DNA from: Deltaproteobacteria bacterium
Lineage (GTDB): Bacteria > Desulfobacterota > GWC2-55-46
Direction of reading: 5' to 3'
DNA: 46,637 bases
Assembly: GCA_016213015.1 (NCBI GenBank)
Contig: JACRCE010000102.1
Span: 1-46,637, forward strand
Position numbers and translations under genes: made by a program
The notes under the pieces: model-generated
Told to the model about the DNA's origin: nothing
Databases searched by the model: none
The model's input: only the letters and a program-made list of their open reading frames with translations
In this document: piece after piece, positions 15,606 through 24,187 of the stretch
How positions within the stretch are numbered: the first letter of the stretch is position 1
Layout: each line of letters starts with the position of its first letter

Positions 15606-16896
15606 GAACCTTTTGCCTCCTGTCTATGAATACCATGGGCTTTCTTCTCGATCCCTCGTAGAGTATCTTTTCAACCTCCTGAGGCGGCATTATCTCCACC
15701 TGAGGCGCTACCCTTGCCTTTGCCCTTATGGCCTCGCTTATGTCGAGCTTGAATGAACTCCCCGTGTTGTTTGAGCCTACCCTTACCACTATCCTGTCGG
15801 CGTAGTCGTCGCCGGTGTATGCCTCTATGACGTAGTTTTCGACGCCCTCTACCCCGACAAGCGCGTTTTCAATGCTCCTCGGATAAACGGTGGTGCCCTT
15901 TACCTTGAGCCTATGAGCCTTTCTGCCGGTTATAGGCCCGATGCGAATGGAGTTTCTCCCGCACGCGCACGGCTCTGAAATCCGGAACGTAATGTCCCCT
16001 GTCCTGTAGCGCAACAGCGGCATGCCCTCCACCTGAAAGGTGGTTACGACAAGCTCGCCCGTCTCGTGGTCCTTTACCGGAGAGCCGGACTCGTCAACCA
16101 CCTCCGGGTACACGAGGTCAGGGTGGGAATGAAGCCCCTTATGTTCCGCGCACTCGGAAAAGGCCGCGGCAATCTCGGTAATCCCGTAGGTGGAATATGT
16201 CTCAAGCCGTTTGCAGCGCTCCACCATGAGCCCGAGGGCGTTCGACGAAAAATCCGGGTTCCTTATGGTCTCGCCTATGAGCACCGCCTTTTCAAGGCTT
16301 GATCGTTCAAGGCTGATATTGTCCTTGTCCGCCTGTTTGTATATGGCGGACATGAAGGACGGCACGGCCACGATGCCCGTGGGCCTCAAGGTTTCGATAA
16401 TCTCAAGGTGCTTTTTCGGACTGTGCGGACCAAGCCTTATGACCCCGGCGCCAAGCCGGACAAGCCCCGTATAGTAAGCAAGCCCTGCGATGAAAAGGTT
16501 GTCGAGCGTTACGGATAAAAGGACAAGGTCGTCCGCCCCTATGCCCGCATAAGAAAAACACCGTTTTTCATTTTCCGCAAGCCTTACAAGGTCGTTTTTC
16601 GTAAGATAAACGTAAACGTGCTCTCCGGTGGTGCCGGTCGTGGCAACCACCTCGGCGACGTCCTTGTCTTCAACGCACAGGAACGCGCTATTTTTTCGTT
16701 GGATGTCCTCCTTGGACGTGAGAGGCAGTCCTGAGAGATCATCCATTGAAAGAGAATCCGCATCAACTCCGGCAAGCCGCTCGCGATAAAATGGAGAGCG
16801 GGCAAAGGCGTAACGAACCTGTTCCCTCAAGAGTTCGGATTGAGCGGAACGTATCTCAGCCAACGGCCTTCTATCCAGTCCGGTGATAAAATTCAT
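15589..16896 (-). CDS. PaaK-like adenylate-forming enzyme
   Basis: A 435-residue ANL-superfamily protein of the phenylacetate-CoA ligase type. It carries the phosphate loop VVATTGTTGE, the A5-like YSTYGITE, the YRTGDI motif and a PaaK-like C-terminal domain (GRKAHRLKVKGTTVYPRSIE). It would activate a carboxylic acid with ATP and pass it to CoA or directly to the ACP. In this locus that could load an aromatic or fatty starter. PaaK homologues are often aryl-acid specific, but the substrate cannot be read from the sequence. Flanking genes are a half-ketosynthase upstream and the SPASM protein downstream. Confidence 0.87.
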   Translation of the reverse strand: MNFITGLDRRPLAEIRSAQSELLREQVRYAFARSPFYRERLAGVDADSLSMDDLSGLPLTSKEDIQRKNSAFLCVEDKDVAEVVATTGTTGEHVYVYLTKNDLVRLAENEKRCFSYAGIGADDLVLLSVTLDNLFIAGLAYYTGLVRLGAGVIRLGPHSPKKHLEIIETLRPTGIVAVPSFMSAIYKQADKDNISLERSSLEKAVLIGETIRNPDFSSNALGLMVERCKRLETYSTYGITEIAAAFSECAEHKGLHSHPDLVYPEVVDESGSPVKDHETGELVVTTFQVEGMPLLRYRTGDITFRISEPCACGRNSIRIGPITGRKAHRLKVKGTTVYPRSIENALVGVEGVENYVIEAYTGDDYADRIVVRVGSNNTGSSFKLDISEAIRAKARVAPQVEIMPPQEVEKILYEGSRRKPMVFIDRRQKVHDVKL

Positions 16897-16900
16897 GGGA

Positions 16901-17593
16901 TTACAAGCCTTGCTCGTGGCACACCGTTCTTATAAATACCACATTTGCACCCGATTTATCCACTGCTTTTATTGTCCCGTGCTTGTCCATAAGCCGTTGG
17001 GCGAGCGCGAATGAATCCTCGATAGAGGTTATCCGCGCCTCGTCGTATACGTCAATGTCATTCGGTTTAACGCGCTCCGTTGTCAACTCGACCGCGCCGT
17101 TCCTATCCGAAGCCGTTAGCGTCATTGCAAAGGCGGTCTTTTCTGAAAACCCTCCGGCAAGGGCAAAGTCAACTACGCCCTCCTTGAGAAGTTCACAGGC
17201 ATAGACCAGAGCCTTGAGGAACGAGACGGGCCCTGAGGCAAAGGTCGCAAATTCGCCCTTGATCCCGAAGGCAATGGTGATTTGCGCGGTTACGGCGTTC
17301 AGGCTCGTATATGGGAAAAGGAGCGGGGATGCGCCGATGGCCTTGTCCGTCATAACGCCCTTGAAGTACTCCTCCTTCGGGCCGTCAATGGCCTCGTCGC
17401 CCCCGAACACAACGGCCATCCGTCCGTTGACAAAGCCTTCACCCGCCTTTTTCAACGCGACGGAGGCGGCGCCAAGGACAAGCTCCTCCGCCCTGATAAC
17501 CGTTTTTACGGCCTTTGGAGAATCAATCCTATCCAACGGCGCGGTCAAAAGCGCGTGCGAAAGCACGATGATTTTTCTGGAAGTGTTTCTCAT
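16901..17593 (-). CDS. 230-residue ketosynthase N-half protein without catalytic Cys (chain-length-factor-like)
   Basis: It aligns with the N-terminal half of the nearby ketosynthases. Shared stretches are GRMAVVFGGDEA, PLLFPYTSLNAVTAQITIAFGIKGEFATF and VDFALAGGFSEKTAFA. At the nucleophile position the sequence reads TFASGPVSFLK, with no cysteine, and the C-terminal half with both catalytic histidines is absent. Length and shape fit the short ketosynthase-like family (Pfam Ketoacyl-synt_2 type) that includes ApeC-like chain length factors of aryl-polyene clusters. It probably pairs with one of the intact ketosynthases. Both gene borders are tight (ATGA overlap upstream), so this looks like a natural short gene, not a broken one. 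Confidence 0.78.
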   Translation of the reverse strand: MRNTSRKIIVLSHALLTAPLDRIDSPKAVKTVIRAEELVLGAASVALKKAGEGFVNGRMAVVFGGDEAIDGPKEEYFKGVMTDKAIGASPLLFPYTSLNAVTAQITIAFGIKGEFATFASGPVSFLKALVYACELLKEGVVDFALAGGFSEKTAFAMTLTASDRNGAVELTTERVKPNDIDVYDEARITSIEDSFALAQRLMDKHGTIKAVDKSGANVVFIRTVCHEQGL

Positions 17594-19083
17594 GCGTTCC
17601 TTGTCCCTGTGCCGAAACCAAGAGAGGATGCCGCCTTCTTTAAGTATCTGCCGGCCTTGAACCTCAAGAAGTCGTTTTGCGCCTTCAAAAGCCTTTTAAG
17701 CCCGGCCCTGTCCTTTATGAGCGCGTATAGAAGGGAGACGGTCTTGCCGGGACGCCAGTAGAATTTTTTGAGCGCCATGCGGTATTCGGCCTCAAGCCCC
17801 TCCCGTGTAAAGCCGTGCGGCACGAATACGAAGCTTAAGCTGTTCATCCTGTCCCAGTCCGGGTCGAACGTCCCGTATTTTGCCGCGTCCTTGTAGAGCG
17901 CGGTGCCCGGGTAAGGAGTGAGCTTGCTTATGTTGATGATGTCGAACGGGAGCCTTGTTGCGAGCGCGACGGTTTCCCTTATGGTTTCGCGGGTCTCTCT
18001 GGGGTGGCCCATCATGAAAAGGCCCTTGACCTTTATACCGGCCTCGTGCGTAAGCCGCACCCCTGTCTCTATGTCCTTTATGGTTATGTCCTTTGCCACA
18101 AGGTCCAATATCTTTTGCGAGCCGCTCTCTATGCCGAAGGCTATCTCCCAACACCCGGCCTTTTTCATGAGCGCGAGCGACTTTTGCGTTACCGCGTTCA
18201 CGCGGGCGTCGCATGACCATGAAATGTTCAGCCCGTTTGAGATTATATCATTGCATACGGCAATGAGCCTCGCCTCCGAGGCGGCAAAGAGGTCGTCGTA
18301 GAAAAGGAGGTGCTTTATGCCCCAGACGGAAACGAGGCGCTTTATGGCGCGGGTCATGTAAGCGGCGCTGTAACCCCTGTACCGGTTGCCGAATACCGAG
18401 CGGTCGCAGAAGGTGCACTGATAAGGGCATCCACGCGACGTTACCAAGGAGGCAACCGGGAGCGATTTGTAGCTCAACAGCGGCGGCTGGTACCTGTCCG
18501 GGAACCCTTCGAGCAGATCCCACGCGGGCATGGGCAGGCTGTCGAGGTCTTTTATGTACGGCCTTCCTGCCGTAAGGACTATCTCGCCGTTATTATTCCT
18601 GAAGGCGATGCCGGGCACGTTCTCGAGCGCCTCATGCGCCTGAATCCCCTTGGCCTCGATGACGGCAAGCAGTTCAACAAGGGTCTCCTCCCCTTCGCCG
18701 ACGACTGCAAGATCGAATTGGGGGAAACGGTTGAGCGTGGCGCAAGGTTCGGCCGTAACGTGAGGGCCGCCGATTATCGTTGCCACCTTCGCGTCAACCT
18801 CTTTTATTGCCTTTGCGAGCAGCGCGGCATTGTTGAGCGAGACGGTTGAGGCGCGAAAGCCCACGACGTCGGGCCGCTCTTTGAGTATATGGGCAAGGGT
18901 CTCCTTCATCGTCATCTGAAGCGCGCCCGCCTCGACGATGCGGGCAATATGCCCTTTTTCGCGCGCGACCGCGGAAAGACAGCACAGCCCGAACGAAGGC
19001 GTGGTGTTCTCAAGGGTACGCGGGAGGGGTGTCTCCGAGTCCCATACCGTGAATGGCGGATTGACGAAGGTTATCCTCGACAT
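17590..19083 (-). CDS. B12-binding-type radical SAM protein (locus copy 2)
   Basis: A 497-residue protein. The N-terminal domain shows the cobalamin-binding Rossmann pattern (ERPDVVGFRAST, IIGGPHVTAEP, FDLAVVGEGEETL), here without the DxHxxG histidine, as in many of the class. The radical SAM motif is CPYQCTFC (C219, C223, C226), followed by LLFYDDLF and a GHPRETRETI stretch. The C-terminus is Lys/Arg-rich. It probably carries out radical methylation, coupling or cyclisation on a lipid-like substrate. Its TGA overlaps the ATG of the half-ketosynthase, which implies coupled translation of the two. Confidence 0.88.
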   Translation of the reverse strand: MSRITFVNPPFTVWDSETPLPRTLENTTPSFGLCCLSAVAREKGHIARIVEAGALQMTMKETLAHILKERPDVVGFRASTVSLNNAALLAKAIKEVDAKVATIIGGPHVTAEPCATLNRFPQFDLAVVGEGEETLVELLAVIEAKGIQAHEALENVPGIAFRNNNGEIVLTAGRPYIKDLDSLPMPAWDLLEGFPDRYQPPLLSYKSLPVASLVTSRGCPYQCTFCDRSVFGNRYRGYSAAYMTRAIKRLVSVWGIKHLLFYDDLFAASEARLIAVCNDIISNGLNISWSCDARVNAVTQKSLALMKKAGCWEIAFGIESGSQKILDLVAKDITIKDIETGVRLTHEAGIKVKGLFMMGHPRETRETIRETVALATRLPFDIINISKLTPYPGTALYKDAAKYGTFDPDWDRMNSLSFVFVPHGFTREGLEAEYRMALKKFYWRPGKTVSLLYALIKDRAGLKRLLKAQNDFLRFKAGRYLKKAASSLGFGTGTRNA

Positions 19084-19089
19084 GTTAGT

Positions 19090-20244
19090 TCACGCCTTTT
19101 CAAACGTTAGCGCCGCGTTCTGGCCGCCGAACCCGGCTGACAGGCTCATGGCCGAATCTATCGCTGTCTCCCTTGCCTTGAGCGGCACGTAGTCGAGGTC
19201 GCAGTCTTGGTCTTTTTCCTGATAATTTATCGTGGGAGGCAGACACCCGTGCTTCAATGCGAGAAGACAGACAGCGGCCTCTATGGCTCCGCCCGCGCCG
19301 AAGCTGTGGCCGATCATCGCCTTGACGGAGCTTATGGGTATCTCGTAAGCCCCTTGCCCGAACGCCGACTTTATGGCCTTAGTCTCCATGACGTCGTTGT
19401 ACGGCGTGCCGGTGCCGTGCGCGTTTATGTAGCCAGGCCTTTTCAGGCCGGACGAGGCAAGCGCCGCTTGTATCGCCCATGCAAGTCCCGCGCCTTCGCG
19501 ATCAGGGGCCGTAAGATGTCTTGCGTCGGACCTCGATGCGTAGCCTGAGACAAGGCCGTAACATTGCGCGCCTCGCCTCTCGGCGAAGCCTTGCTCCTCA
19601 AGAACGAGAAAACACGCGCCCTCGCCAAGCACAAGGCCGTCTCTGTTCTTGTCGAAAGGCCGCGCCTTTGTCTTTGTAAGCGCCCTTAAGGCGTTAAAGC
19701 CGGAAAAAGCGAATTCGCTCAACGTATCGGCCCCGCCCGCGATTATTATATCCGCCTTGCCCCAGAGTATGCGCCTGTACGCTATCCCAAGGGCGTCGGT
19801 GCCGGAGGCGCAGGCCGTTGACACGGTAAGCGTATCTCCCTTGAGTCCGTACTTTTCCGCAAGATGCCCTGCGCCGGAATAGAGATGATACGAGGATGGT
19901 TTTGCGCCGCATCCGGCCCACGCCTGTTGCCCCGCAAGTATGCCTCCGAGCACGGTCCCGACATGAATCCCTGCGCCCTCCAGGGCGCGCGGGCGCGCAA
20001 ATAACCCTGAGTCAATCAACGCGCCTTTGAATGCCGTATCAAGAAAATACAGCCACCTGTCTCCCCCCTTGAACGATACGCCGCTGACCTCGGCGGCTGT
20101 ATGAGAGGCATACGGCGTCGAGTCAAAGGTGGTTATCTCTTGCACCGCGTCGCGCCCGGCTATAAGCTTGCCCCAGAACTCATTGACGCCCGTGCCGAGC
20201 GGCGTTATGAGGCCCATGCCGGTAACGACCACGCGCCTTGGCAT
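19090..20244 (-). CDS. fabF: beta-ketoacyl-ACP synthase II-type, catalytically intact
   Basis: A 384-residue thiolase-fold ketosynthase. The catalytic triad is present: C145 in STACASGTDA, H276 in NAHGTGT and H313 in KAMIGHSFGAGG, with the gatekeeper-region sequence GLVLGEGA. It condenses malonyl-ACP with an acyl chain. It is shorter than FabF by roughly 25 residues. It lies 3 bp after the methyltransferase gene end and 6 bp before the second radical SAM gene. It is a possible active partner for one of the two chain-length-factor-like proteins in the operon. Confidence 0.92.
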   Translation of the reverse strand: MPRRVVVTGMGLITPLGTGVNEFWGKLIAGRDAVQEITTFDSTPYASHTAAEVSGVSFKGGDRWLYFLDTAFKGALIDSGLFARPRALEGAGIHVGTVLGGILAGQQAWAGCGAKPSSYHLYSGAGHLAEKYGLKGDTLTVSTACASGTDALGIAYRRILWGKADIIIAGGADTLSEFAFSGFNALRALTKTKARPFDKNRDGLVLGEGACFLVLEEQGFAERRGAQCYGLVSGYASRSDARHLTAPDREGAGLAWAIQAALASSGLKRPGYINAHGTGTPYNDVMETKAIKSAFGQGAYEIPISSVKAMIGHSFGAGGAIEAAVCLLALKHGCLPPTINYQEKDQDCDLDYVPLKARETAIDSAMSLSAGFGGQNAALTFEKA

Positions 20245-20247
20245 CGA

Positions 20248-21393
20248 TCAGCCTCGCCTCGCGGCTTCAGGCTTCTTGAACGTCCACACCGCCGTATCGA
20301 GCATATAAAAGTCGTCGAAGAACGGATTGGCCGGAATAAACCCAAGCCTCCTTGCCATGCGAACAGTCTCGTCAATGTCGTGAAAGCCCTGCCAACCGGC
20401 GCACACGCTTTCCGCAAAGTCGTGTATGTAGACGCCGAGTCTTACCCAACTATTGCGTATATGGCGCCTCTGTTTGTCGGGATAGCCCCACGCAACCGCG
20501 CCAAGAACGCCGCCCGGCCTCAACACGCGCTTTATCTCCGCGTACACGGCCTCGCGCTCTTCTTGCCTGATATACGGATCTCCGCATGAGAAGAGCGCCA
20601 TGTCGAAACGAGAGTCTTCAAAGGGCAGTCCATGGCCGAATCCCTTCCATACGGCGGACGGCCACAGGACCCGCGCCCCGCTTGAGGCCGCCCTTGCCAA
20701 GGCTATCGGCCTCAGCGTATCGGTAAAGTCAAGAGCGGTTATAACGGCGTCAGGACGCGAGCGCGATATGGCCTCTATGCCGTGTCCGGTGCCGCAACAC
20801 AGGTCCATTATCTCGCGCCTTGCGGTATCGGCAACGTCCGCGCTCATGGCCTTCGCAAGAAACTCGCGCGCAAGGTTGAATTCATAGTTTCCGAGAAACC
20901 TGTCCCACGCCTCGCCCGCGTCGACCATTCTGCTGCCGTCGAAGTCGTAGAGATAGTCCTTGCCGCGCAAGAACCCCCCGGCGCGCTCTATGCACCTGTC
21001 GAGAAAGGCGGTCTTGCTCTCAAGGACGCTCTCCATCATCTCCATGTCGGTAAAGGAAAGGGGTTCCGGCAAACGGGCGTCGGGGACAACGGCGTAAGTC
21101 CGCATCGCCTCTCTTGACGGCATTGCCTTCAACCGGCCGCTCTCCTCAAGGAAGTCGAGAAGCACGAGCGCCATGCGCCTTCTTGCCTCGTCTTGCATCT
21201 TGTAGCCGAGTCCGGTCTCAAGCGCGGATAGATACCCTTGAGCGGTAAAGACGCCGCTCTTCTCCAAGGCGCTGATAACGCCGTCCTCTTGCGCCCATAA
21301 GATGAGCTTTCGCGTGTATGCGCGTTGAACGAGAAACCGTTTAAGGAGGGCGATGCCCTCCCGCATATCTTTGAAACATTCAAGCATGAGCAT
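20248..21393 (-). CDS. class I SAM methyltransferase with helical N-terminal domain
   Basis: About 381 residues. The N-terminal 170 residues are helical and Leu/Arg-rich and look like a dimerisation or substrate domain. The C-terminal half has the SAM motif IMDLCCGTGHGIEAI, then ITALDFTD, FDMALFSCGDPYI and LRPGGVLGAVAWG. This two-part form resembles O- or C-methyltransferases of natural-product pathways. Its start overlaps the ketosynthase-like gene by 14 bp (an alternative ATG lies 6 bp further in). Methylation of the growing or finished chain is inferred from position. Confidence 0.83.
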   Translation of the reverse strand: MLMLECFKDMREGIALLKRFLVQRAYTRKLILWAQEDGVISALEKSGVFTAQGYLSALETGLGYKMQDEARRRMALVLLDFLEESGRLKAMPSREAMRTYAVVPDARLPEPLSFTDMEMMESVLESKTAFLDRCIERAGGFLRGKDYLYDFDGSRMVDAGEAWDRFLGNYEFNLAREFLAKAMSADVADTARREIMDLCCGTGHGIEAISRSRPDAVITALDFTDTLRPIALARAASSGARVLWPSAVWKGFGHGLPFEDSRFDMALFSCGDPYIRQEEREAVYAEIKRVLRPGGVLGAVAWGYPDKQRRHIRNSWVRLGVYIHDFAESVCAGWQGFHDIDETVRMARRLGFIPANPFFDDFYMLDTAVWTFKKPEAARRG

Positions 21394-22552
21394 CCCCCGG
21401 TGCGGTTAACAAAATAGAGTGTGCCGGGCCCTTGAGTCCGGCCGAGGCGGCAAGCGCCATCGTTAACGGTCTTTGCTCCGCATCCTCGTTCATCGTTGCC
21501 CATGCAACGTCGGGCGCGCCTGAGCGTATAGTGCTCGGCGGGACAACGCCTTTATCGAGGACAAGCGTCGCGGCAACGACCTGCATGACGGCGCTTGCCG
21601 CAAAGGATTCGCCGACGAGCGGCTTTATGTTTCCAAGGTACGCCTTTTTCATATTCGCGCCCTGCGGAGAAAAAACGCCGCTTAAAAGCCTTGCCTCAAA
21701 GGCGTCCCTTCGAGTGCCGTTGGCTCCGGTCGAGACAAAGGCGTCTTGAGCGGGAATCTCTCCCGCGTTAAAGTCGCGGCCCTGCCATATCGGCGGCAAG
21801 GCCGTTTTTATCCCGGCGTATACCCGGGCTGAGCGCGAGGCCGCGCGCGCCCTTGTCTCTATTATGATTGCGCCCGCCCCTTCGCCGGGAACAAAGCCGG
21901 AGGCTGGGACAATGAACGGTCGCATATTGTCCTGAGACAACAACCCGAAAGTCTTATAGACTCGCGCCACGATAGGGTCAAGCTCCTCGGCCCCGGCGAC
22001 GATGCACGTGGAGAGCTTCGTATGTTTCATCACCTTCAGCGCGAACTCCACGGCATCGATGCCCGCGCCGCTGTCTCCCACGACCGTATGCGCCGCGCCC
22101 TTGATGCCGAGCGCTATCGAGATGTTCCCGGCAGGGGCGTTCAGCACCGAATCCGAAAACAAGGAGGGGGATGCGCCGAGCGAGCCGTCCTTTACGAACC
22201 CGGCGTGAAACTCCCTCGTAAGGTTTATGGCCCCGTGCGTTACGCCTACGACCACGCCGACCTCCTCGGCCTCCCATCCGGCGGGGACCAATCCAGCGTC
22301 GGCTATCGCCTGATTTACGGCAACGAGCGCGTACTTGGATATATTGGCCGCCCTTCTGAAGCGTCTGTCGTCAAGATGAGCGTTTATATCTCCGGCGATT
22401 CCGGCCGAATACGGCGCGCCGGCCGCGGCCATGCCGCCGGAGGACGGCCTTATGCCGCTTGAGCGCGACAGCATAGCCTCCCAGAAAGGGAGAACTCCTA
22501 TGCCGACCGGGCTTACGACGCCGAGACCTGTTATTACAAATTCATCGTTCAT
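21380..22552 (-). CDS. full-length ketosynthase-like protein with all three catalytic residues replaced
   Basis: A 390-residue thiolase-fold protein clearly related to its neighbours (MNDEFVITGLGVVSPVGIG, VPGEGAGAIIIET). The active-site positions differ. The nucleophile Cys is Ser161 in VVGDSGAGIDA, the first His falls at about T275 in STGANGTRRDAFE, and the second His is E315 in IKPLVGESFAAS. The lysine K310 is kept. Loss of C/H/H is the hallmark of chain-length-factor (KS-beta) subunits, which pair with an active ketosynthase and set chain length. A Ser could still allow decarboxylation or acyl transfer, but condensation is unlikely. Confidence 0.85.
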   Translation of the reverse strand: MNDEFVITGLGVVSPVGIGVLPFWEAMLSRSSGIRPSSGGMAAAGAPYSAGIAGDINAHLDDRRFRRAANISKYALVAVNQAIADAGLVPAGWEAEEVGVVVGVTHGAINLTREFHAGFVKDGSLGASPSLFSDSVLNAPAGNISIALGIKGAAHTVVGDSGAGIDAVEFALKVMKHTKLSTCIVAGAEELDPIVARVYKTFGLLSQDNMRPFIVPASGFVPGEGAGAIIIETRARAASRSARVYAGIKTALPPIWQGRDFNAGEIPAQDAFVSTGANGTRRDAFEARLLSGVFSPQGANMKKAYLGNIKPLVGESFAASAVMQVVAATLVLDKGVVPPSTIRSGAPDVAWATMNEDAEQRPLTMALAASAGLKGPAHSILLTAPGDAHA

Positions 22553-22588
22553 CTGGAGAGTCCTGAAAACACGATTTTTGTCATTACG

Positions 22589-22640
22589 CCGTGAACCGTG
22601 TAAAAGAGAGATCTTTTACGGTCACGGTTCACGATCACGG
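22589..22640. repeat. CCGTGAACCGTG palindrome, copy 1
   Basis: CCGTGAACCGTGTAAAAGA and its approximate complement TCTTTTACGGTCACGGTTCACG face each other. The repeat overlaps the 3' end of the ketosynthase gene: the last codons and the stop of that gene (residues RDREP) are made from the repeat. Other copies lie at 34419-34520 and 46414-46475. Confidence 0.85.
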
Positions 22641-23839
22641 TATTTTTGAATGACCAATGCCGCGTTTGCGCCGCCAAAGCCGAAGGAGTTTGAAAGAACC
22701 CTCTTGATATTATGCTTTTGCCCCGGCCTGTCAACGATATTGAGCGGACATTCGGGGTCCGGGGTTGAATAATTTATATTCGACGGCAGTATGGACTCGT
22801 TCATGGCAACTATCGAGATGACGGCCTCTATTGCCCCGGCCCCGCCGAGTATATGCCCGACCGCCGATTTTATGGAGCTTACCGGAACCGTCTTTGCGTG
22901 GTCTTTGAACACCTCGCGTATCGCCTTTGCCTCCATTGCGTCATTGAAGGAGGTGGCCGTGCCGTGGGCGTTTATGTAGTCGACATCGGACGGGGCGCAG
23001 GCGGCGTCTTCAAGCGCCCTTTTAATGGCAAGGCGCGCCCCGCCTGCCGTGGGGTCGGGCCGGGTTATGTGATATGCGTCCGAAGACTCTCCGTATCCGG
23101 CTATCTCGGCCAGTATCGTTGTCCCTCTGCGTTTGGCCGCGCCCATCTCTTCGAGTATCAGGATTGCCGCGCCCTCGCCAAGGACAAGCCCGTCGCGCCT
23201 CAAGTCGAATGGGCGGCAAAGGGTGGTGGTTATCGCCTGAAGCGAATTGAATCCGGCAACGGTGAACTCGCACATGGTGTCGTAGCCGCCCGCAAGCGCG
23301 ATGTCGGATATGCCGCCGCGTATCTCGTTCAATGCGAATCCGATGGCGTTCGTGCCCGAGGCGCAGGCATTGGAGATGGAAAACACGTTGCTCGAGGCCC
23401 CGTTGTCCTCGGCAACGCGCACGCCCTGCGAAAAGGCTATGTAATCAAAGAGGCTTGAAGCCCTGCCCTCCCTGCCCAGCACGATCTCCTTATGGAAGGC
23501 GGAGCCGGACAACATGCCGCCGAGCGTCGTACCGAGCACGACGGGCGTGTCCGCCGGCAGTTTATCGGCAAACCCTGCCTCGCGTATCGCCTCGCGAGCC
23601 ACGGTCAAAAGGAGCTTGGCGGCCCTGTCGTAACGCTTGGGACTGTTCGGCGACAGAGCCTTGTCGAATTCAAAACCCCGTATTTCGGCGCCGGTCGCGC
23701 CCCTGTAACCGCTTGCGTCGAACGAGGTCAACCGGCCGATTGCGCTTGCCCCAGCGATTATGCCGGAGAGGTTCTCGGCTTTGCCTGAACCGAGCGCCGT
23801 TATGATACCCATGCCCGTAACGACCACGCGGCGCGTCAT
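22622..23839 (-). CDS. fabF: beta-ketoacyl-ACP synthase II-type, catalytically intact (first of locus)
   Basis: A 405-residue ketosynthase with the catalytic triad C159 (SNACASGTNA), H292 (NAHGTAT) and H329 (KSAVGHILGGAG) and the gate sequence DGLVLGEGAA. It has family-typical length. It differs enough from the ketosynthase at 19090-20244 to suggest a different step, for example priming versus elongation. Its ATG overlaps the stop of the small membrane protein gene, and its stop lies within a palindromic repeat. It is likely the active partner of the Ser-type ketosynthase encoded next. Confidence 0.92.
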   Translation of the reverse strand: MTRRVVVTGMGIITALGSGKAENLSGIIAGASAIGRLTSFDASGYRGATGAEIRGFEFDKALSPNSPKRYDRAAKLLLTVAREAIREAGFADKLPADTPVVLGTTLGGMLSGSAFHKEIVLGREGRASSLFDYIAFSQGVRVAEDNGASSNVFSISNACASGTNAIGFALNEIRGGISDIALAGGYDTMCEFTVAGFNSLQAITTTLCRPFDLRRDGLVLGEGAAILILEEMGAAKRRGTTILAEIAGYGESSDAYHITRPDPTAGGARLAIKRALEDAACAPSDVDYINAHGTATSFNDAMEAKAIREVFKDHAKTVPVSSIKSAVGHILGGAGAIEAVISIVAMNESILPSNINYSTPDPECPLNIVDRPGQKHNIKRVLSNSFGFGGANAALVIQKYRDREP

Positions 23840-24141
23840 TCAACCCCCCTCAATCCCCCCTTGTTAAGGGGGGAAGCGCTTTTTGTTCTTTTCCTTAATA
23901 AGGAGGGACGCTGGGAGGTCAACGGTTTTTCGCGTTCCTCCCCGTGAAACAGGGCGTCGGCCTTGAAGGGAAGTTTATAAAACCATGCGATCAGAAAGAG
24001 CATGACGCAAAGCATCGCCATTGCGCTCCATGCCCAATAAAACACGACGGCAACGAGAGAGGCGATAAACGCGATGAGGCAAAACGCGGTTGCAAACAAT
24101 GATTTCAGGAAGTAACGGTCAAGCATATCGGAAATGGACAT
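23836..24141 (-). CDS. small two-helix membrane protein with repeat-derived tail
   Basis: A 101-residue protein. Two hydrophobic helices (about residues 14-33 and 38-53) are joined by a short turn, followed by a basic cytoplasmic tail. The last residues (SPLNKGGLRGVE) are translated from a G/C-run repeat at 23842-23872. That pattern is common where such repeats run into genes, so the original C-terminus was probably different. The gene sits between the deacetylase and the first ketosynthase and overlaps the latter by 4 bp. I recognise no family; a membrane anchor for the pathway is a guess. Confidence 0.7.
   Translation of the reverse strand: MSISDMLDRYFLKSLFATAFCLIAFIASLVAVVFYWAWSAMAMLCVMLFLIAWFYKLPFKADALFHGEEREKPLTSQRPSLLRKRTKSASPLNKGGLRGVE
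23842..23872. repeat. G/C-run palindrome at the membrane protein/ketosynthase junction
   Basis: Runs of six C and six G around TTGTTAA (stem CCCCCCTT-GTT-AAGGGGGG) with an upstream AACCCCCCTCAAT arm. It encodes the C-terminus of the small membrane protein and ends three bases before the ketosynthase ATG, so it could mask that gene's translation start in the mRNA. Confidence 0.75.
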
Positions 24142-24149
24142 TCCTTTTC

Positions 24150-24187
24150 TCCTCCCCCCTTGCGGGGGAGGGCAGGGTGGGGGGTCA
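24150..24187. repeat. G/C-run palindrome after the deacetylase gene
   Basis: CTCCTCCCCCC-TTG-CGGGGGAG plus GGCAGGGTGGGG forms a short strong hairpin. It overlaps the stop-codon region of the deacetylase gene and fills the gap before the small membrane protein gene. It is the same type of element as 7903-7953 and 23842-23872. Confidence 0.7.

Noticed and set aside
16901-17593. Half-ketosynthase as a frameshift product of a longer ketosynthase gene
   Set aside because: The next gene starts 5 bp downstream and the sequence after the stop encodes the adenylating enzyme; no C-terminal ketosynthase half is present in any frame.
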